A stretch of DNA of 64,000 nucleotides from Parabacteroides sp. FAFU027 (lineage in GTDB: Bacteria > Bacteroidota > Bacteroidia > Bacteroidales > UBA7332), in NCBI RefSeq assembly GCF_022808675.1, contig NZ_JAKZKV010000014.1, positions 43,673 to 107,672 on the forward strand, given 5' to 3'. The notes beneath the pieces were generated by a model that was not told the origin of the DNA, ran no database searches, and worked only from the letters and a program-made list of their open reading frames with translations. Position numbers and translations under genes: made by a program. This document shows positions 16,807-25,346 of this stretch, in pieces; position 1 is the stretch's first letter; each line of letters begins with the position of its first letter.

Positions 16807-19800
16807 TGCTTTCTGACCTCGCGCTTAAGCGCCCGATTGGCTCTATCGTAATGAGCCTGATCATTATATTGCTCGGGATAGTGGGATACAACTTTCTGGG
16901 TGTACGCCAATATCCCAATATCGACCCGCCCATTATTACCGTACAGACCTCCTACACCGGGGCCAATGCTGAAATCATCGAGTCCCAAATCACCGAACCG
17001 ATTGAGAAGGCTATTAACGGGATCGAAGGGGTAAAATCTGTAACCTCATCGTCCTCAGTAGGAAGCAGTACCATCACTGTGGAATTTGACCTCGGTGCGG
17101 ACCTGGAAAAGGCAGCCAATGACGTTCGTGATAAAACCTCCCAGGCCATGCGAAACCTGCCGGTTGACATCGATGCACCTCCGGTAGTAACCAAGGCTGA
17201 TGCCAACAGCGACCCGATCATTATGCTCGTCGCTCAAAGCAGCACTATGAATGCGGTACAACTGAGCGAATATGCGGAAAATATCTTGCAGGAAAGATTC
17301 CAAACCATTCCCGGGATTAGCTCCGTAAACATTTACGGACAACAGCGTCCGGCCATGCGTCTGTGGCTTAATCCCGGTAAACTCGCTGCATATAACCTGA
17401 TTGCCGGCGACGTAAAAACGGCATTGCAGAAAGAAAATGTAGAATCGCCAGGAGGGAAAATCAGGGGAAATACAACTGAACTCACAGTCAAAACCAAAGG
17501 CAGACTTACCAGCGAAGACGACTTCAACAATCTGATTATCAAACAGACAAACAATCAGGTTATACGTTTAAGGGATGTCGGCGAAGCGATACTCGGGCCA
17601 CAGGATGAGGAGTCCGGAGCAACCATTAATGGAAAAACAGGCGTGGTATTGGCTATTCTTCCTCTTCCGGGAGCCAATGCAATCCAAATTGCAGATGAGT
17701 TTTATAAACGTCTGGACCAAATCAATCACAATCTACCCAAAGGGGTAAGTTTGTATATCGGCCGTGACAAGACGAAGTTTATCCGCCAATCGGTAGACGA
17801 TGTGGTCGAGACTTTGCTTATTGCGATTTCTCTGGTGGTTATCATTATCTTCCTCTTTTTCCGCAACTGGGTAATTGCGCTACGCCCCCTGATTGACATT
17901 CCTGTCTCACTGATCGGGACTTTCTTCATCATGTATATCTTCGGATTTTCCATCAATGTACTGACTCTACTCGGGATTGTCCTCGCGACCGGCCTGGTGG
18001 TGGATGACGGTATAGTAGTGACCGAAAACATCTATAAACGCATTGAACGGGGGATGGACAAATGGAAGGCTGCATTCGAAGGAACCCGTGAGATTTTCTT
18101 TGCCGTAGTTTCCACCTCGCTAACACTGGCCATTGTATTTATACCGGTTATTTTCCTAGAGGGTTTTACCGGTCGTCTATTCCGGGAATTCGGGATCGTA
18201 GTGGCTTTTGCGGTGTTGATTTCCGCCTTTGTTTCGCTTACTCTCACACCTGTACTTAACGTGAAGCTGGGTGGTTCGGCATCACATCACAACCGTTTTT
18301 ATCTTTCAACGGAAAAATATTTCGTTGCACTTGAGAATGGCTACCGCCGCAGGTTGAGCTATTTCATTTCCAACAAATGGATTTCCATTATAATATTACT
18401 GGTCTGTATCGCTCTGATTGTCATTTTTGCTAAAACATTAAAATCGGAACTGGCACCTCTCGAAGACCATAGCTTTATAAGGACCGCAATTACTTCTCCT
18501 GAAGGAACACAGTTTGATGCGAATAAATTCATTACGGATAGGGTTGCCCGCATGCTTCAGGATTCTGTTCCGGAAGCAAACTATGTACTTGCCCGTTACG
18601 GAACCGGATCCAGTGCAAACAGCAGCTTTATTTTGAATTTCCTATCTGACCCCAAAGAAAGAAAACGGTCGCAGCAGGAAATATTTGACAAGATTTCAAA
18701 CGTTTACAAGAAAGTACCTGATGCACGTATCATAGCCAGCCAGGAACCTACCATTGCCACTTCATTTTCAAGAGGCCTTCCGGTGCAGTTTGTGATCCAG
18801 AATCTGGATTTTGACAAATTGCATGAAGTGTTGCCGAAGTTTCTGGAAGAGGCTCAAAACAGTCCGGTATTTAGCAATGTGGATGTTGATTTGAAATTCA
18901 ACAAACCGGAATTGAACCTTACCGTTGACAGGCTCAAAGCCACCAGCATGGGAGTAAACGAAAAAGATGTCACCGATGCACTTAATAACGCTTTCAGTGG
19001 TAGCCGCTACGGCTATTTCCTGCGCAACAATAAACAGTATTATGTGATCGGCCAGATTGACCGCGAGGACCGCAACCAACCGACAGACATCTCTAAACTT
19101 TATGTTCGTAATATCAACGGTGATATGGTGCAACTGGATAATCTTATCAAGATGGATGAAAACAGTACCCCTCCTACTCTTTACCATTACAACCGCTACA
19201 AATCGGCGACCATATCGGCCAACCCGGCCAAAGGGAAGACGTTGGGTGAAGGTATCGAAGAGATGCAGCGCATTGCTAATAAGTTACTGGATAGCTCATT
19301 CAATACGGCATTAAGTGGACCGTCAAGAGACTTTGCCGAAAGTAGTTCGAATATTTCATTCGCTCTGATTCTGGCCTTGTTACTGATTTACCTCATTTTG
19401 GCGGCACAGTTTGAGAGTTTCCGCGATCCGCTTATCATCATGCTTACCGTGCCGATGGCGATTGCCGGTGCAATGCTTTCCCTCTGGGTGTGCGGACAAA
19501 CTTTGAATATCTTCTCCGAAATCGGAATGATTCTGCTAATCGGTATCGTGACCAAAAACGGTATCCTGATTGTGGAGTTTGCCAACCAGAAACGCAAAGC
19601 AGGTATGACCAAAAAGATAGCCGCATTTGAAGCGGCTGTTGCCCGTCTTCGTCCTATCCTTATGACCTCACTGGCTACCATTTTCGGAGCATTGCCGATT
19701 GCCTTCGCACTGGGAGCCGGAGCTCAGAGCCGCATGCCTTTGGGAACAGTCGTCGTAGGCGGATTGATGCTGTCGTTAATCCTGACCCTGTTTGTCATTC

Positions 19801-19862
19801 CGGTGATGTATATTTTGATGTCAGGAAAAAAGGTGGCCCATCAGGAGGTTATTAGCGAATAA
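16803..19862 (+). CDS. RND multidrug efflux pump, HAE1 family inner-membrane subunit
   Basis: 1019 residues, usual length for AcrB-type pumps. It opens MMLSDLALKRPIGSIVMSLIIILLG and has two repeats, each with a large periplasmic loop and a block of membrane helices. The proton-relay Asp pair is visible in TM4 as GLVVDDGIVVTENIYKR, and the second-half signature GIVTKNGILIVEFANQ is present. By family it exports drugs, dyes, detergents or envelope intermediates by H+ antiport; substrate cannot be read from sequence. It is the middle gene of an adaptor-pump-channel operon. Confidence 0.95.
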   Translation: MMLSDLALKRPIGSIVMSLIIILLGIVGYNFLGVRQYPNIDPPIITVQTSYTGANAEIIESQITEPIEKAINGIEGVKSVTSSSSVGSSTITVEFDLGADLEKAANDVRDKTSQAMRNLPVDIDAPPVVTKADANSDPIIMLVAQSSTMNAVQLSEYAENILQERFQTIPGISSVNIYGQQRPAMRLWLNPGKLAAYNLIAGDVKTALQKENVESPGGKIRGNTTELTVKTKGRLTSEDDFNNLIIKQTNNQVIRLRDVGEAILGPQDEESGATINGKTGVVLAILPLPGANAIQIADEFYKRLDQINHNLPKGVSLYIGRDKTKFIRQSVDDVVETLLIAISLVVIIIFLFFRNWVIALRPLIDIPVSLIGTFFIMYIFGFSINVLTLLGIVLATGLVVDDGIVVTENIYKRIERGMDKWKAAFEGTREIFFAVVSTSLTLAIVFIPVIFLEGFTGRLFREFGIVVAFAVLISAFVSLTLTPVLNVKLGGSASHHNRFYLSTEKYFVALENGYRRRLSYFISNKWISIIILLVCIALIVIFAKTLKSELAPLEDHSFIRTAITSPEGTQFDANKFITDRVARMLQDSVPEANYVLARYGTGSSANSSFILNFLSDPKERKRSQQEIFDKISNVYKKVPDARIIASQEPTIATSFSRGLPVQFVIQNLDFDKLHEVLPKFLEEAQNSPVFSNVDVDLKFNKPELNLTVDRLKATSMGVNEKDVTDALNNAFSGSRYGYFLRNNKQYYVIGQIDREDRNQPTDISKLYVRNINGDMVQLDNLIKMDENSTPPTLYHYNRYKSATISANPAKGKTLGEGIEEMQRIANKLLDSSFNTALSGPSRDFAESSSNISFALILALLLIYLILAAQFESFRDPLIIMLTVPMAIAGAMLSLWVCGQTLNIFSEIGMILLIGIVTKNGILIVEFANQKRKAGMTKKIAAFEAAVARLRPILMTSLATIFGALPIAFALGAGAQSRMPLGTVVVGGLMLSLILTLFVIPVMYILMSGKKVAHQEVISE

Positions 19863-19883
19863 TAAATCTAACGAAAAGAAGCT

Positions 19884-21428
19884 ATGAGCAAATCATATAA
19901 TATTACACCCTATTCCCTGTTTGCTACCCCTAATTGGCTTCGCCGATCTATCGATTCCTCTAAAGGGGACTTTTGCAGCAGCAGAAAATATGAGTTAAGC
20001 AGCGAAAACAGGAGGTTTGATTACGGGACTATTTCTATTTTTAGCACTCTCTTTAAGTCCCCTTTAGGGGATTTAGGGGCGGTTGTTAAAAGCTTATCAA
20101 ACTATTTCAGGGGAATTTATAAACCAACAAAAACATTTAAGTACGCGTTTCTTCTTATCATACTTTTCATAAACTCTACCCTCTCCGCCCAGCAACTCCT
20201 GACCATCGACGATGCCATCAGCCGGGCGTTGAAGAATAACTACAACATTCAGATTGCCCGCAACAACGAAGAGGCGGGTAGAATTAACAACACATTGGGC
20301 AACGCGGGTATGCTTCCTAATGTATCCCTCAACGGCACCGGCGGAATCCAGTTTAATGATGTGAACCAGAAGAGTGCCACTTCAGGTGAAACCCACTACC
20401 CGTCACTCACCGCCCAAAGCCTCTCCACCAATGTGGAGCTGAACTGGAAACTCTTTGACGGTGGCAAGATGTTTGTCACCCACAAGAAGCTCAACGAAAT
20501 CGAAGCGATGGGTAAAATCCGCTTTCAGGAGCAAGTGCAGCAGACCGTTTACAATATCATTGCTGCCTATTACGACGTGGTGCGCCAAAAGCAACAGCTC
20601 AAGGCCATCAACGAGGCCATCAACTTCAACCGGGAGCGGGTGAAGATTGCACAAACGGCTTTCACCTCCGGCGCTTCAGCTAAGACCGATTTGCTTCAGG
20701 CAAAGATTGACCTGAATGTTTACACGGAAAATGCGGTGAACCAACAGATTGTCATTGACGCCACCAAACGGACCTTGAAAGTTTTATTGGGTGAGAATGC
20801 AGAAATCGCTTATGAGGTAGAGGAAAATATCCCGCAAAACTACCAGCCTGAACGGGATAAGCTGGCTCAACGGATTTTCGAAATCAACCCTTCCGTCCTG
20901 GGAAATCAGAAGCAGATTGAAATCTCCAGGCTGGCCCTGAAGGAAAACAAAAGCGCCGTGCTTCCACAGTTTAACCTGCGTACCGGCTATTACTTTTCCC
21001 TGACCGATAACTCAGCCGGAAGTATTCTGAAAAACCGCACCTTTGGTCCGCAAATCGGAGGTACGCTCTCTGTGCCCTTATTTACCGGAGGGGAGAACAA
21101 GCGTAAAATCAATCAGGCAAAACTGGATATCGAATCGGCTAAATACACGCTTGAAGATTCCAAAAGACAAGTCGAAGCCGATTTATTGAATGCGCTGAAT
21201 GAGTTTGACCGGCAGAAAGAGTTGCTGCAAATCGAACAGGAAAATAACCTGCTGACCAAAGAGAATCTCGATATTAGTTTGGAACGCCTTCGTCTGGGAC
21301 AAACCACCTCGCTCGAAGTACATCAGGCGCAGGAGAGTTACGTGCAATCGAGCACCCGCCTGACCAACTTCCAGTACAGCCTCAAAATCGCTGAAGCTAA
21401 GTTGAAACAGTTGCTGGCGGAGCTCTAG
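19884..21428 (+). CDS. TolC-family outer-membrane efflux channel with repeat-derived N-terminal extension
   Basis: 514 codons from the ATG, which has an AAAAGAAG stretch just upstream. Residues 103-514 are a typical OEP/TolC protein: LLTIDDAISRALKNNYNIQIARN, a long alpha-helical barrel region and EVHQAQESYVQSSTRL near the end. A Sec signal is clear but internal (FKYAFLLIILFINSTLSA, residues 85-102). Residues 26-61 come from an inverted-repeat element (19961-20066) that reads in frame as SSKGDF ... KSPLGDLG. No ATG, GTG or TTG lies between the element and the signal, so the leader must be translated, or a rare start such as ATT at about 20116 is used. Third gene of the RND operon, 21 bp after the pump. 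Confidence 0.88.
   Translation: MSKSYNITPYSLFATPNWLRRSIDSSKGDFCSSRKYELSSENRRFDYGTISIFSTLFKSPLGDLGAVVKSLSNYFRGIYKPTKTFKYAFLLIILFINSTLSAQQLLTIDDAISRALKNNYNIQIARNNEEAGRINNTLGNAGMLPNVSLNGTGGIQFNDVNQKSATSGETHYPSLTAQSLSTNVELNWKLFDGGKMFVTHKKLNEIEAMGKIRFQEQVQQTVYNIIAAYYDVVRQKQQLKAINEAINFNRERVKIAQTAFTSGASAKTDLLQAKIDLNVYTENAVNQQIVIDATKRTLKVLLGENAEIAYEVEENIPQNYQPERDKLAQRIFEINPSVLGNQKQIEISRLALKENKSAVLPQFNLRTGYYFSLTDNSAGSILKNRTFGPQIGGTLSVPLFTGGENKRKINQAKLDIESAKYTLEDSKRQVEADLLNALNEFDRQKELLQIEQENNLLTKENLDISLERLRLGQTTSLEVHQAQESYVQSSTRLTNFQYSLKIAEAKLKQLLAEL
19961..20066. repeat. inverted-repeat element inserted in frame in the tolC-like gene
   Basis: Inner arms taaaggggactt (19961-19972) and aagtccccttta (20055-20066) are perfect complements. 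Weaker similarity continues outward for ~20 bases each side. The right arm continues as ggggatttaggggcgg, a phrase also reflected in the element near 23024-23050. It looks like a ~150-bp MITE-like insertion with no stop in the host frame. Confidence 0.65.
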
Positions 21429-21467
21429 CATTAGATTGGTGGCTTTTTCAAAATTCCTACTTAATCT

Positions 21468-21642
21468 TTCAGAAGCACAGTTAAAGCCTTCAGAATGTCC
21501 ATTGTAGTTTTCAGAATGCCGACTAAAGCCTTCAGAACGATCATTGAGCCTTTCAGAATATCTACTGAAGCCTTCAGAATATTCACTTAGTTCTTCAGAA
21601 TGTCTAATCTATCTTTCAGAATGACCACTGAAACCGTTCGAA
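21468..21642. repeat. 21-bp tandem array (8-9 degenerate units)
   Basis: The heptamer ttcagaa starts at 21468, 21489, 21510, 21531, 21552, 21573, 21594 and 21615, exactly every 21 bases; a ninth decayed unit (ttcgaa) follows near 21637. Approximate unit: TTCAGAATGTCTACTGAAGCC, with the dyad CTTCAG/CTGAAG. The array fills most of the 295-bp gap between the TolC and DUF1848 genes. On the minus strand a GTG-to-TAA frame (21586-21462) encodes 41 residues of heptads such as ILKASVD and ILKTTMD. Confidence 0.85.
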
Positions 21643-21723
21643 TAGCAACAGATTGAGACTGTTTATGGAACTGTCTCAGCGAACATAAAGCCTCACAATC
21701 CTTTCTTTTTACACTTCAGGTAA

Positions 21724-22713
21724 ATGCAACACGCTAAGATTAACATAACTCTACCATCTGGCGAAACAGTCCCAGCTCAGGCTCCCTTGATTATTTCCGC
21801 CAGCCGGGCGACCGACATTCCGGCCTTTTACGCCGATTGGTTGGTGAAGCGTCTGGAGCAAGGATATACGGCGTGGCGCAATCCTTTCAACAACAAGGAA
21901 AGTTACGTCTCCTTTACCCAAAGCAGGCTGATTGTGTTCTGGACAAAGAATCCCAAACCGTTGATTCCGCTGCTTGATAGGATTGAAGCTGTTATCCCCA
22001 ACTTCTATTTCCAGTTTACCCTGAATGATTACGAAAACGACGGACTGGAACTGAATGTACCGCCACTCTCTGAGAGGATAGATACCTTCATTCAGTTATC
22101 CAAACGAATCGGGAAAGAGAAGGTCATCTGGCGTTTTGACCCATTGATATTGACCGATAAGATTGGTGTGAATGAGTTGCTGCGGAAGGTAGAAAACGTC
22201 GGCAACCGCATTTTCCCTTATACAGAAAGGCTGGTCTTCAGCTTTGCCGACATTGAGATTTACAGAAAGGTAAAGTCTAATCTGCAACGAAATCAGATAA
22301 ACTACCGCGATTTTGACGAACCGTTGATGCGGGAATTTGCACAGGGACTGGCACAACTCAATCAGAAGTGGAATCTCCAACTGTTCACTTGTTCCGAACC
22401 CATTGCTCTCGAATCGTACGGCATCAGCCACAACAGTTGTATAGACCCGCAACTGATTGCCCGCCTGTTCAGCCATGACCGGGCACTGATGGATTTTATC
22501 GGTGTTGCTCCAACCGGAAATATTTTCCAACAGATGAATGATAATCCGGCAACCATCACGATTGACTTTGCCCGGCTAAAGGATAAGGGTCAGCGTTCTT
22601 CCTGTGGATGCATTCTGAGCAAAGACATCGGGGCGTATGATACATGCCCGCACAATTGTGTGTATTGCTATGCGAACAGCAGGTTTATCAAAATCCCACA
22701 AAACCTATTGTAA
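21724..22713 (+). CDS. DUF1848 protein with C-terminal Fe-S cysteines
   Basis: 329 residues. The layout is that of DUF1848: an N-terminal ISASRATDIPAFYADW, a central FWTKNPKPLIPLLDRI and WRFDPLIL, and a C-terminal cysteine block (SSCGCILSKDIGAYDTCPHNC, then VYCYAN) that may bind an Fe-S cluster. The C-x3-C-x2-C portion (CPHNCVYC) recalls radical SAM proteins but sits at the C-terminus rather than the N-terminus, and the family's reaction is not known to me. It stands alone, downstream of the 21-bp repeat array, and ends in a strong terminator. Confidence 0.88.
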   Translation: MQHAKINITLPSGETVPAQAPLIISASRATDIPAFYADWLVKRLEQGYTAWRNPFNNKESYVSFTQSRLIVFWTKNPKPLIPLLDRIEAVIPNFYFQFTLNDYENDGLELNVPPLSERIDTFIQLSKRIGKEKVIWRFDPLILTDKIGVNELLRKVENVGNRIFPYTERLVFSFADIEIYRKVKSNLQRNQINYRDFDEPLMREFAQGLAQLNQKWNLQLFTCSEPIALESYGISHNSCIDPQLIARLFSHDRALMDFIGVAPTGNIFQQMNDNPATITIDFARLKDKGQRSSCGCILSKDIGAYDTCPHNCVYCYANSRFIKIPQNLL

Positions 22714-22767
22714 AATAACTCTCTTCTTCGTAACGCTAATCTATCTGCTTATTTCAATATCTAACAA

Positions 22768-22810
22768 AAAACGGATGCGCAGAAAAAAATATTCCCTGCG
22801 CATCCGTTTT
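22768..22810 (+). terminator. terminator of the DUF1848 gene
   Basis: A 15-bp stem (aaaacggatgcgcag / ctgcgcatccgtttt) with a 13-nt loop is followed by a T-rich run. The hexamer tgcgca recurs twice just downstream (ctgcgcaggaaa and ttgcgcaggaaa), as partial direct repeats of the stem. Confidence 0.8.
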
Positions 22811-22916
22811 ATTTTTCTGCGCAGGAAAATAATTTCTTTGCGCAGGAAATTTCAAAGATTATGAATGTCTGTTATTGAGCCTTTCTCTATGAGAGACTAT
22901 GTAAAAACTAACACCC

Positions 22917-23050
22917 GACCCCACCCGACCTCCCCAAAGTGGGGAGGTCGGGTGCAAACAAGACCATATTCTGGATAAATCAGTCAATAAATGTGCTGAT
23001 TTACCTGTTTTTGCTACTGCAAAGCCCCCATTTTGGGGGTTGGGGGTCGA
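22917..23050. repeat. MITE-like element with cccc/gggg arms
   Basis: The left end is cgaccccacccgacctcccc followed by aaagtgggg, itself a 13-bp hairpin (22923-22953). The right end is gcccccattttgggggttgg followed by gggtcg, near 23024-23050. The outer ends cgacccc / ggggtcg are complementary. The 22714-23168 gap contains no gene apart from this element and the flanking hairpins. Confidence 0.55.
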
Positions 23051-23121
23051 ACAGGCAAGAAGACTTGAGATTTTTGAGTGTTTTTACACAATTTCTATGA
23101 GCTAAAGCTCAAATCGAGACT

Positions 23122-23150
23122 CGACCGACTCGTTCATAGAGAGTCGGTCG
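23122..23150. terminator. hairpin downstream of dgt
   Basis: The arms cgaccgactc and gagtcggtcg form a 10-bp stem with a 9-nt loop, 19 bp beyond the dgt stop codon. The plus-strand side is followed by ttataataat; the minus-strand side has no T-run. Confidence 0.5.
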
Positions 23151-23168
23151 TTATAATAATATCCTGAA

Positions 23169-24506
23169 TTACAACACCGGCAGACTCATACCATTAATCT
23201 TCCGGTAAAGGTCAAGCGCATACACATCCGTCATTCCGGAAATATAATCAAGTACAGCCTGAATTTTTCCATAAGCGGTTTCGGCACCCATATCGTACTG
23301 CATGGGCACGCGATTCAGGAAGAGTTTCGAGTAAGCTTCGTTGGGATTGAATACGGCGTAAAGCAGTTTGTCAAGCAACGTGGAAATAATCTGGTAACCG
23401 GCGAGCTCGATATCCAGCACATCCGAAGAGCGGTAGATACGGGCAAAAGCCAGTTCGCTGCAATCCTGATAGGCTTTGGAAGAATGGTCCGATATGTTGT
23501 CAATCAATTCTCCGACCAGCTTTCCCTGCAGAATCGTCTCCTCGTGCTCGATAAAGAAGCGGGAACATTCGTCCACCAGCAGCCCAATCACACAGGAACG
23601 CAGGTAAGCCACCTGTTCGTTAACGTCATCCACCATACTCATCGTCTTGTGAATGCTGTCGAGGCGTTTGCCGGAGAAGAATCCGGTCAGCAGATCAATG
23701 GTTTCGCGGGTAGTCAGGATTTTGAGCTTGTGCGCATCTTCAATATCCATCACCTGATAGCAGATATCATCAGCCGCCTCCACCAGATAAACCAGCGGGT
23801 GACGGCAATATTTCAGGTTTTGGCCTTCTCTTTTCAACAGCCCAAGTTGTTCGGCGATGGATTGAAAAGACTCTTTTTCACTTTGGAAAAATCCGAATTT
23901 ACCTTTTTCGCCGGAAAGCGACGATGGGTACGGGTATTTGATAATCGAAGCCAATGTGGCGTAGGTCAATGCAAATCCCCCTTTGCGACGGCCGACAAAC
24001 TGGTGTGCCAACAACCTGAAAGAGTTGGCATTCCCTTCGAAATGGATAAAATCCTGCCATTCGTCATCACTCACAATATCTTCAAATTTACGCCCGTTGC
24101 CTTCTGAGAAGTAAGTGCCGATGGCTTTCTCGCCCGAATGTCCGAAAGGCGGATTTCCCAGATCGTGCGCCAGACAGGCAGCGGCCACGATGGAACCACA
24201 TTCGTAGAACATCTTCCGCCACTCCTCATCTTTGTATTTATCCTTCAATACCTTCCCGACATTTGCGCCCAAAGAGCGCCCCACACTGGAAACCTCCAGG
24301 CTATGGGTAAGGCGGTTGTGAACAAATACGCTTCCCGGCAGGGGAAATACCTGAGTCTTATTTTGCAGACGACGGAAAGGCGCCGAGAAAATCAGGCGGT
24401 CAAAATCTCGCTGAAACTCGGTGCGGTCGTGCTTTTTATTTTCGCTTAATGCTTCTAATCCAAAGCGTTTGGAGGAAAGCAGATTCCCCCAGTTCATTTT
24501 ATCCAT
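23169..24506 (-). CDS. dgt: deoxyguanosinetriphosphate triphosphohydrolase
   Basis: 445 residues. HD-domain phosphohydrolase that splits dGTP (and often other dNTPs) into nucleoside and triphosphate. The metal site is seen as NRLTHSLEVSSVGRSLG, then CLAHDLGNPPFGHSGE, the HD signature of the Dgt family, and a later VEAADDICYQVMDIEDAH supplies the last metal Asp. The start giving MDKMNWGNLL is used; an ATG three codons further in is equally possible. Alone on the minus strand, divergent from dut with a MITE between them. Both enzymes control dNTP pools, though divergent placement does not prove a link. Confidence 0.93.
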   Translation of the reverse strand: MDKMNWGNLLSSKRFGLEALSENKKHDRTEFQRDFDRLIFSAPFRRLQNKTQVFPLPGSVFVHNRLTHSLEVSSVGRSLGANVGKVLKDKYKDEEWRKMFYECGSIVAAACLAHDLGNPPFGHSGEKAIGTYFSEGNGRKFEDIVSDDEWQDFIHFEGNANSFRLLAHQFVGRRKGGFALTYATLASIIKYPYPSSLSGEKGKFGFFQSEKESFQSIAEQLGLLKREGQNLKYCRHPLVYLVEAADDICYQVMDIEDAHKLKILTTRETIDLLTGFFSGKRLDSIHKTMSMVDDVNEQVAYLRSCVIGLLVDECSRFFIEHEETILQGKLVGELIDNISDHSSKAYQDCSELAFARIYRSSDVLDIELAGYQIISTLLDKLLYAVFNPNEAYSKLFLNRVPMQYDMGAETAYGKIQAVLDYISGMTDVYALDLYRKINGMSLPVL

Positions 24507-24536
24507 AGGCTGTATGGTTATAGTTTGCAGGTTTAA

Positions 24537-24730
24537 GAGCCTGTTTAAATTTTATTGCTCATCTTTTTTAGGACTATTTCGGAGTAGATTTTTTGCTTTT
24601 ATCCAGCTGATTTAGCGGGCTAAATCAAGGGGGAAAAGTGAAAAATATGCCCGTAAGAGACTAAAAAAGGTGCAAAGAAAGGAGACTCTTCTCCTTTATG
24701 AAATTGTTTCGGTAAAATTTAAACAGGCTC
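24537..24730. mobile_element. 194-bp MITE with 18-bp terminal inverted repeats
   Basis: The ends gagcctgtttaaatttta (24537-24554) and taaaatttaaacaggctc (24713-24730) are perfect inverted repeats. Flanks read ...gtttaa before and taaag... after, so TAA may be the target duplication, as for IS5-group elements that cut at TNA. A second inner inverted repeat (cttttttag / ctaaaaaag) lies near 24564 and 24660. No transposase frame is present, so it would be mobilised in trans. It fills much of the 24507-24904 gap between dgt and dut. Confidence 0.82.
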
Positions 24731-24831
24731 TAAAGTTACGCAAAAGATATTCAGCCGTAAAACACCGGCCCGAAATTTACGACAGTGGGCTATATTGCAA
24801 TATTTTATCGTATCGGTTTGTCATTTTGTGC

Positions 24832-24839
24832 TATCTTTG
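24832..24839 (+). promoter_or_regulatory. promoter -7 element of the dut operon
   Basis: TATCTTTG, a perfect TAnnTTTG element, lies 65 bp upstream of dut, just outside the MITE. The -33 region is poor. Confidence 0.55.
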
Positions 24840-24904
24840 CGCAACTGGAACAGACTCCTTTTAAAAGCGGTTTCCTCTTTGTTTACTACCAATTTTAATT
24901 CATT

Positions 24905-25339
24905 ATGCAAGTAAAAATCATCAATAAATCGAAACACGAACTCCCTGAATATGCAACCGCACATGCTGCCGGAATGGACTTGCGCGCCAATCTGGACGAA
25001 CCGGTTTCACTGAAGCCTCTTGAACGTAAACTTATCCCTACCGGACTTTTCATTGAGTTGCCTATCGGCTATGAAGCACAGATTCGCCCACGCAGTGGTC
25101 TGGCATTGAAAAAAGGCATTACTGTCCTCAACTCTCCGGGCACGATTGACGCCGATTATCGCGGTGAAATCGGGGTTATCCTGATTAACCTTTCCCAGGA
25201 AGAGTTTATCATCAATGACGGGGAGCGCATCTGCCAGATGGTGGTGGCTGCTCACGAACAGGTAGAATGGATGGAAACCGAATTGCTGCAGGAGAGTGCC
25301 CGAGGCGAAGGTGGCTTTGGACATACCGGCAGAAAATAA
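24905..25339 (+). CDS. dut: dUTP diphosphatase
   Basis: 144 residues, a standard trimeric dUTPase that hydrolyses dUTP to dUMP and keeps uracil out of DNA. All five motifs are present in order: [35 protein letters not shown] and the flexible C-terminal [11 protein letters not shown]. First gene of a plus-strand cluster; the TPR protein starts seven bases after its stop. Confidence 0.96.
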   Translation: MQVKIINKSKHELPEYATAHAAGMDLRANLDEPVSLKPLERKLIPTGLFIELPIGYEAQIRPRSGLALKKGITVLNSPGTIDADYRGEIGVILINLSQEEFIINDGERICQMVVAAHEQVEWMETELLQESARGEGGFGHTGRK

Positions 25340-25346
25340 GTTGATT

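Noticed and set aside
21468..21642. CRISPR array
   Set aside because: Units are 21 bp with no separate spacers and no cas genes nearby; degenerate tandem repeat instead.
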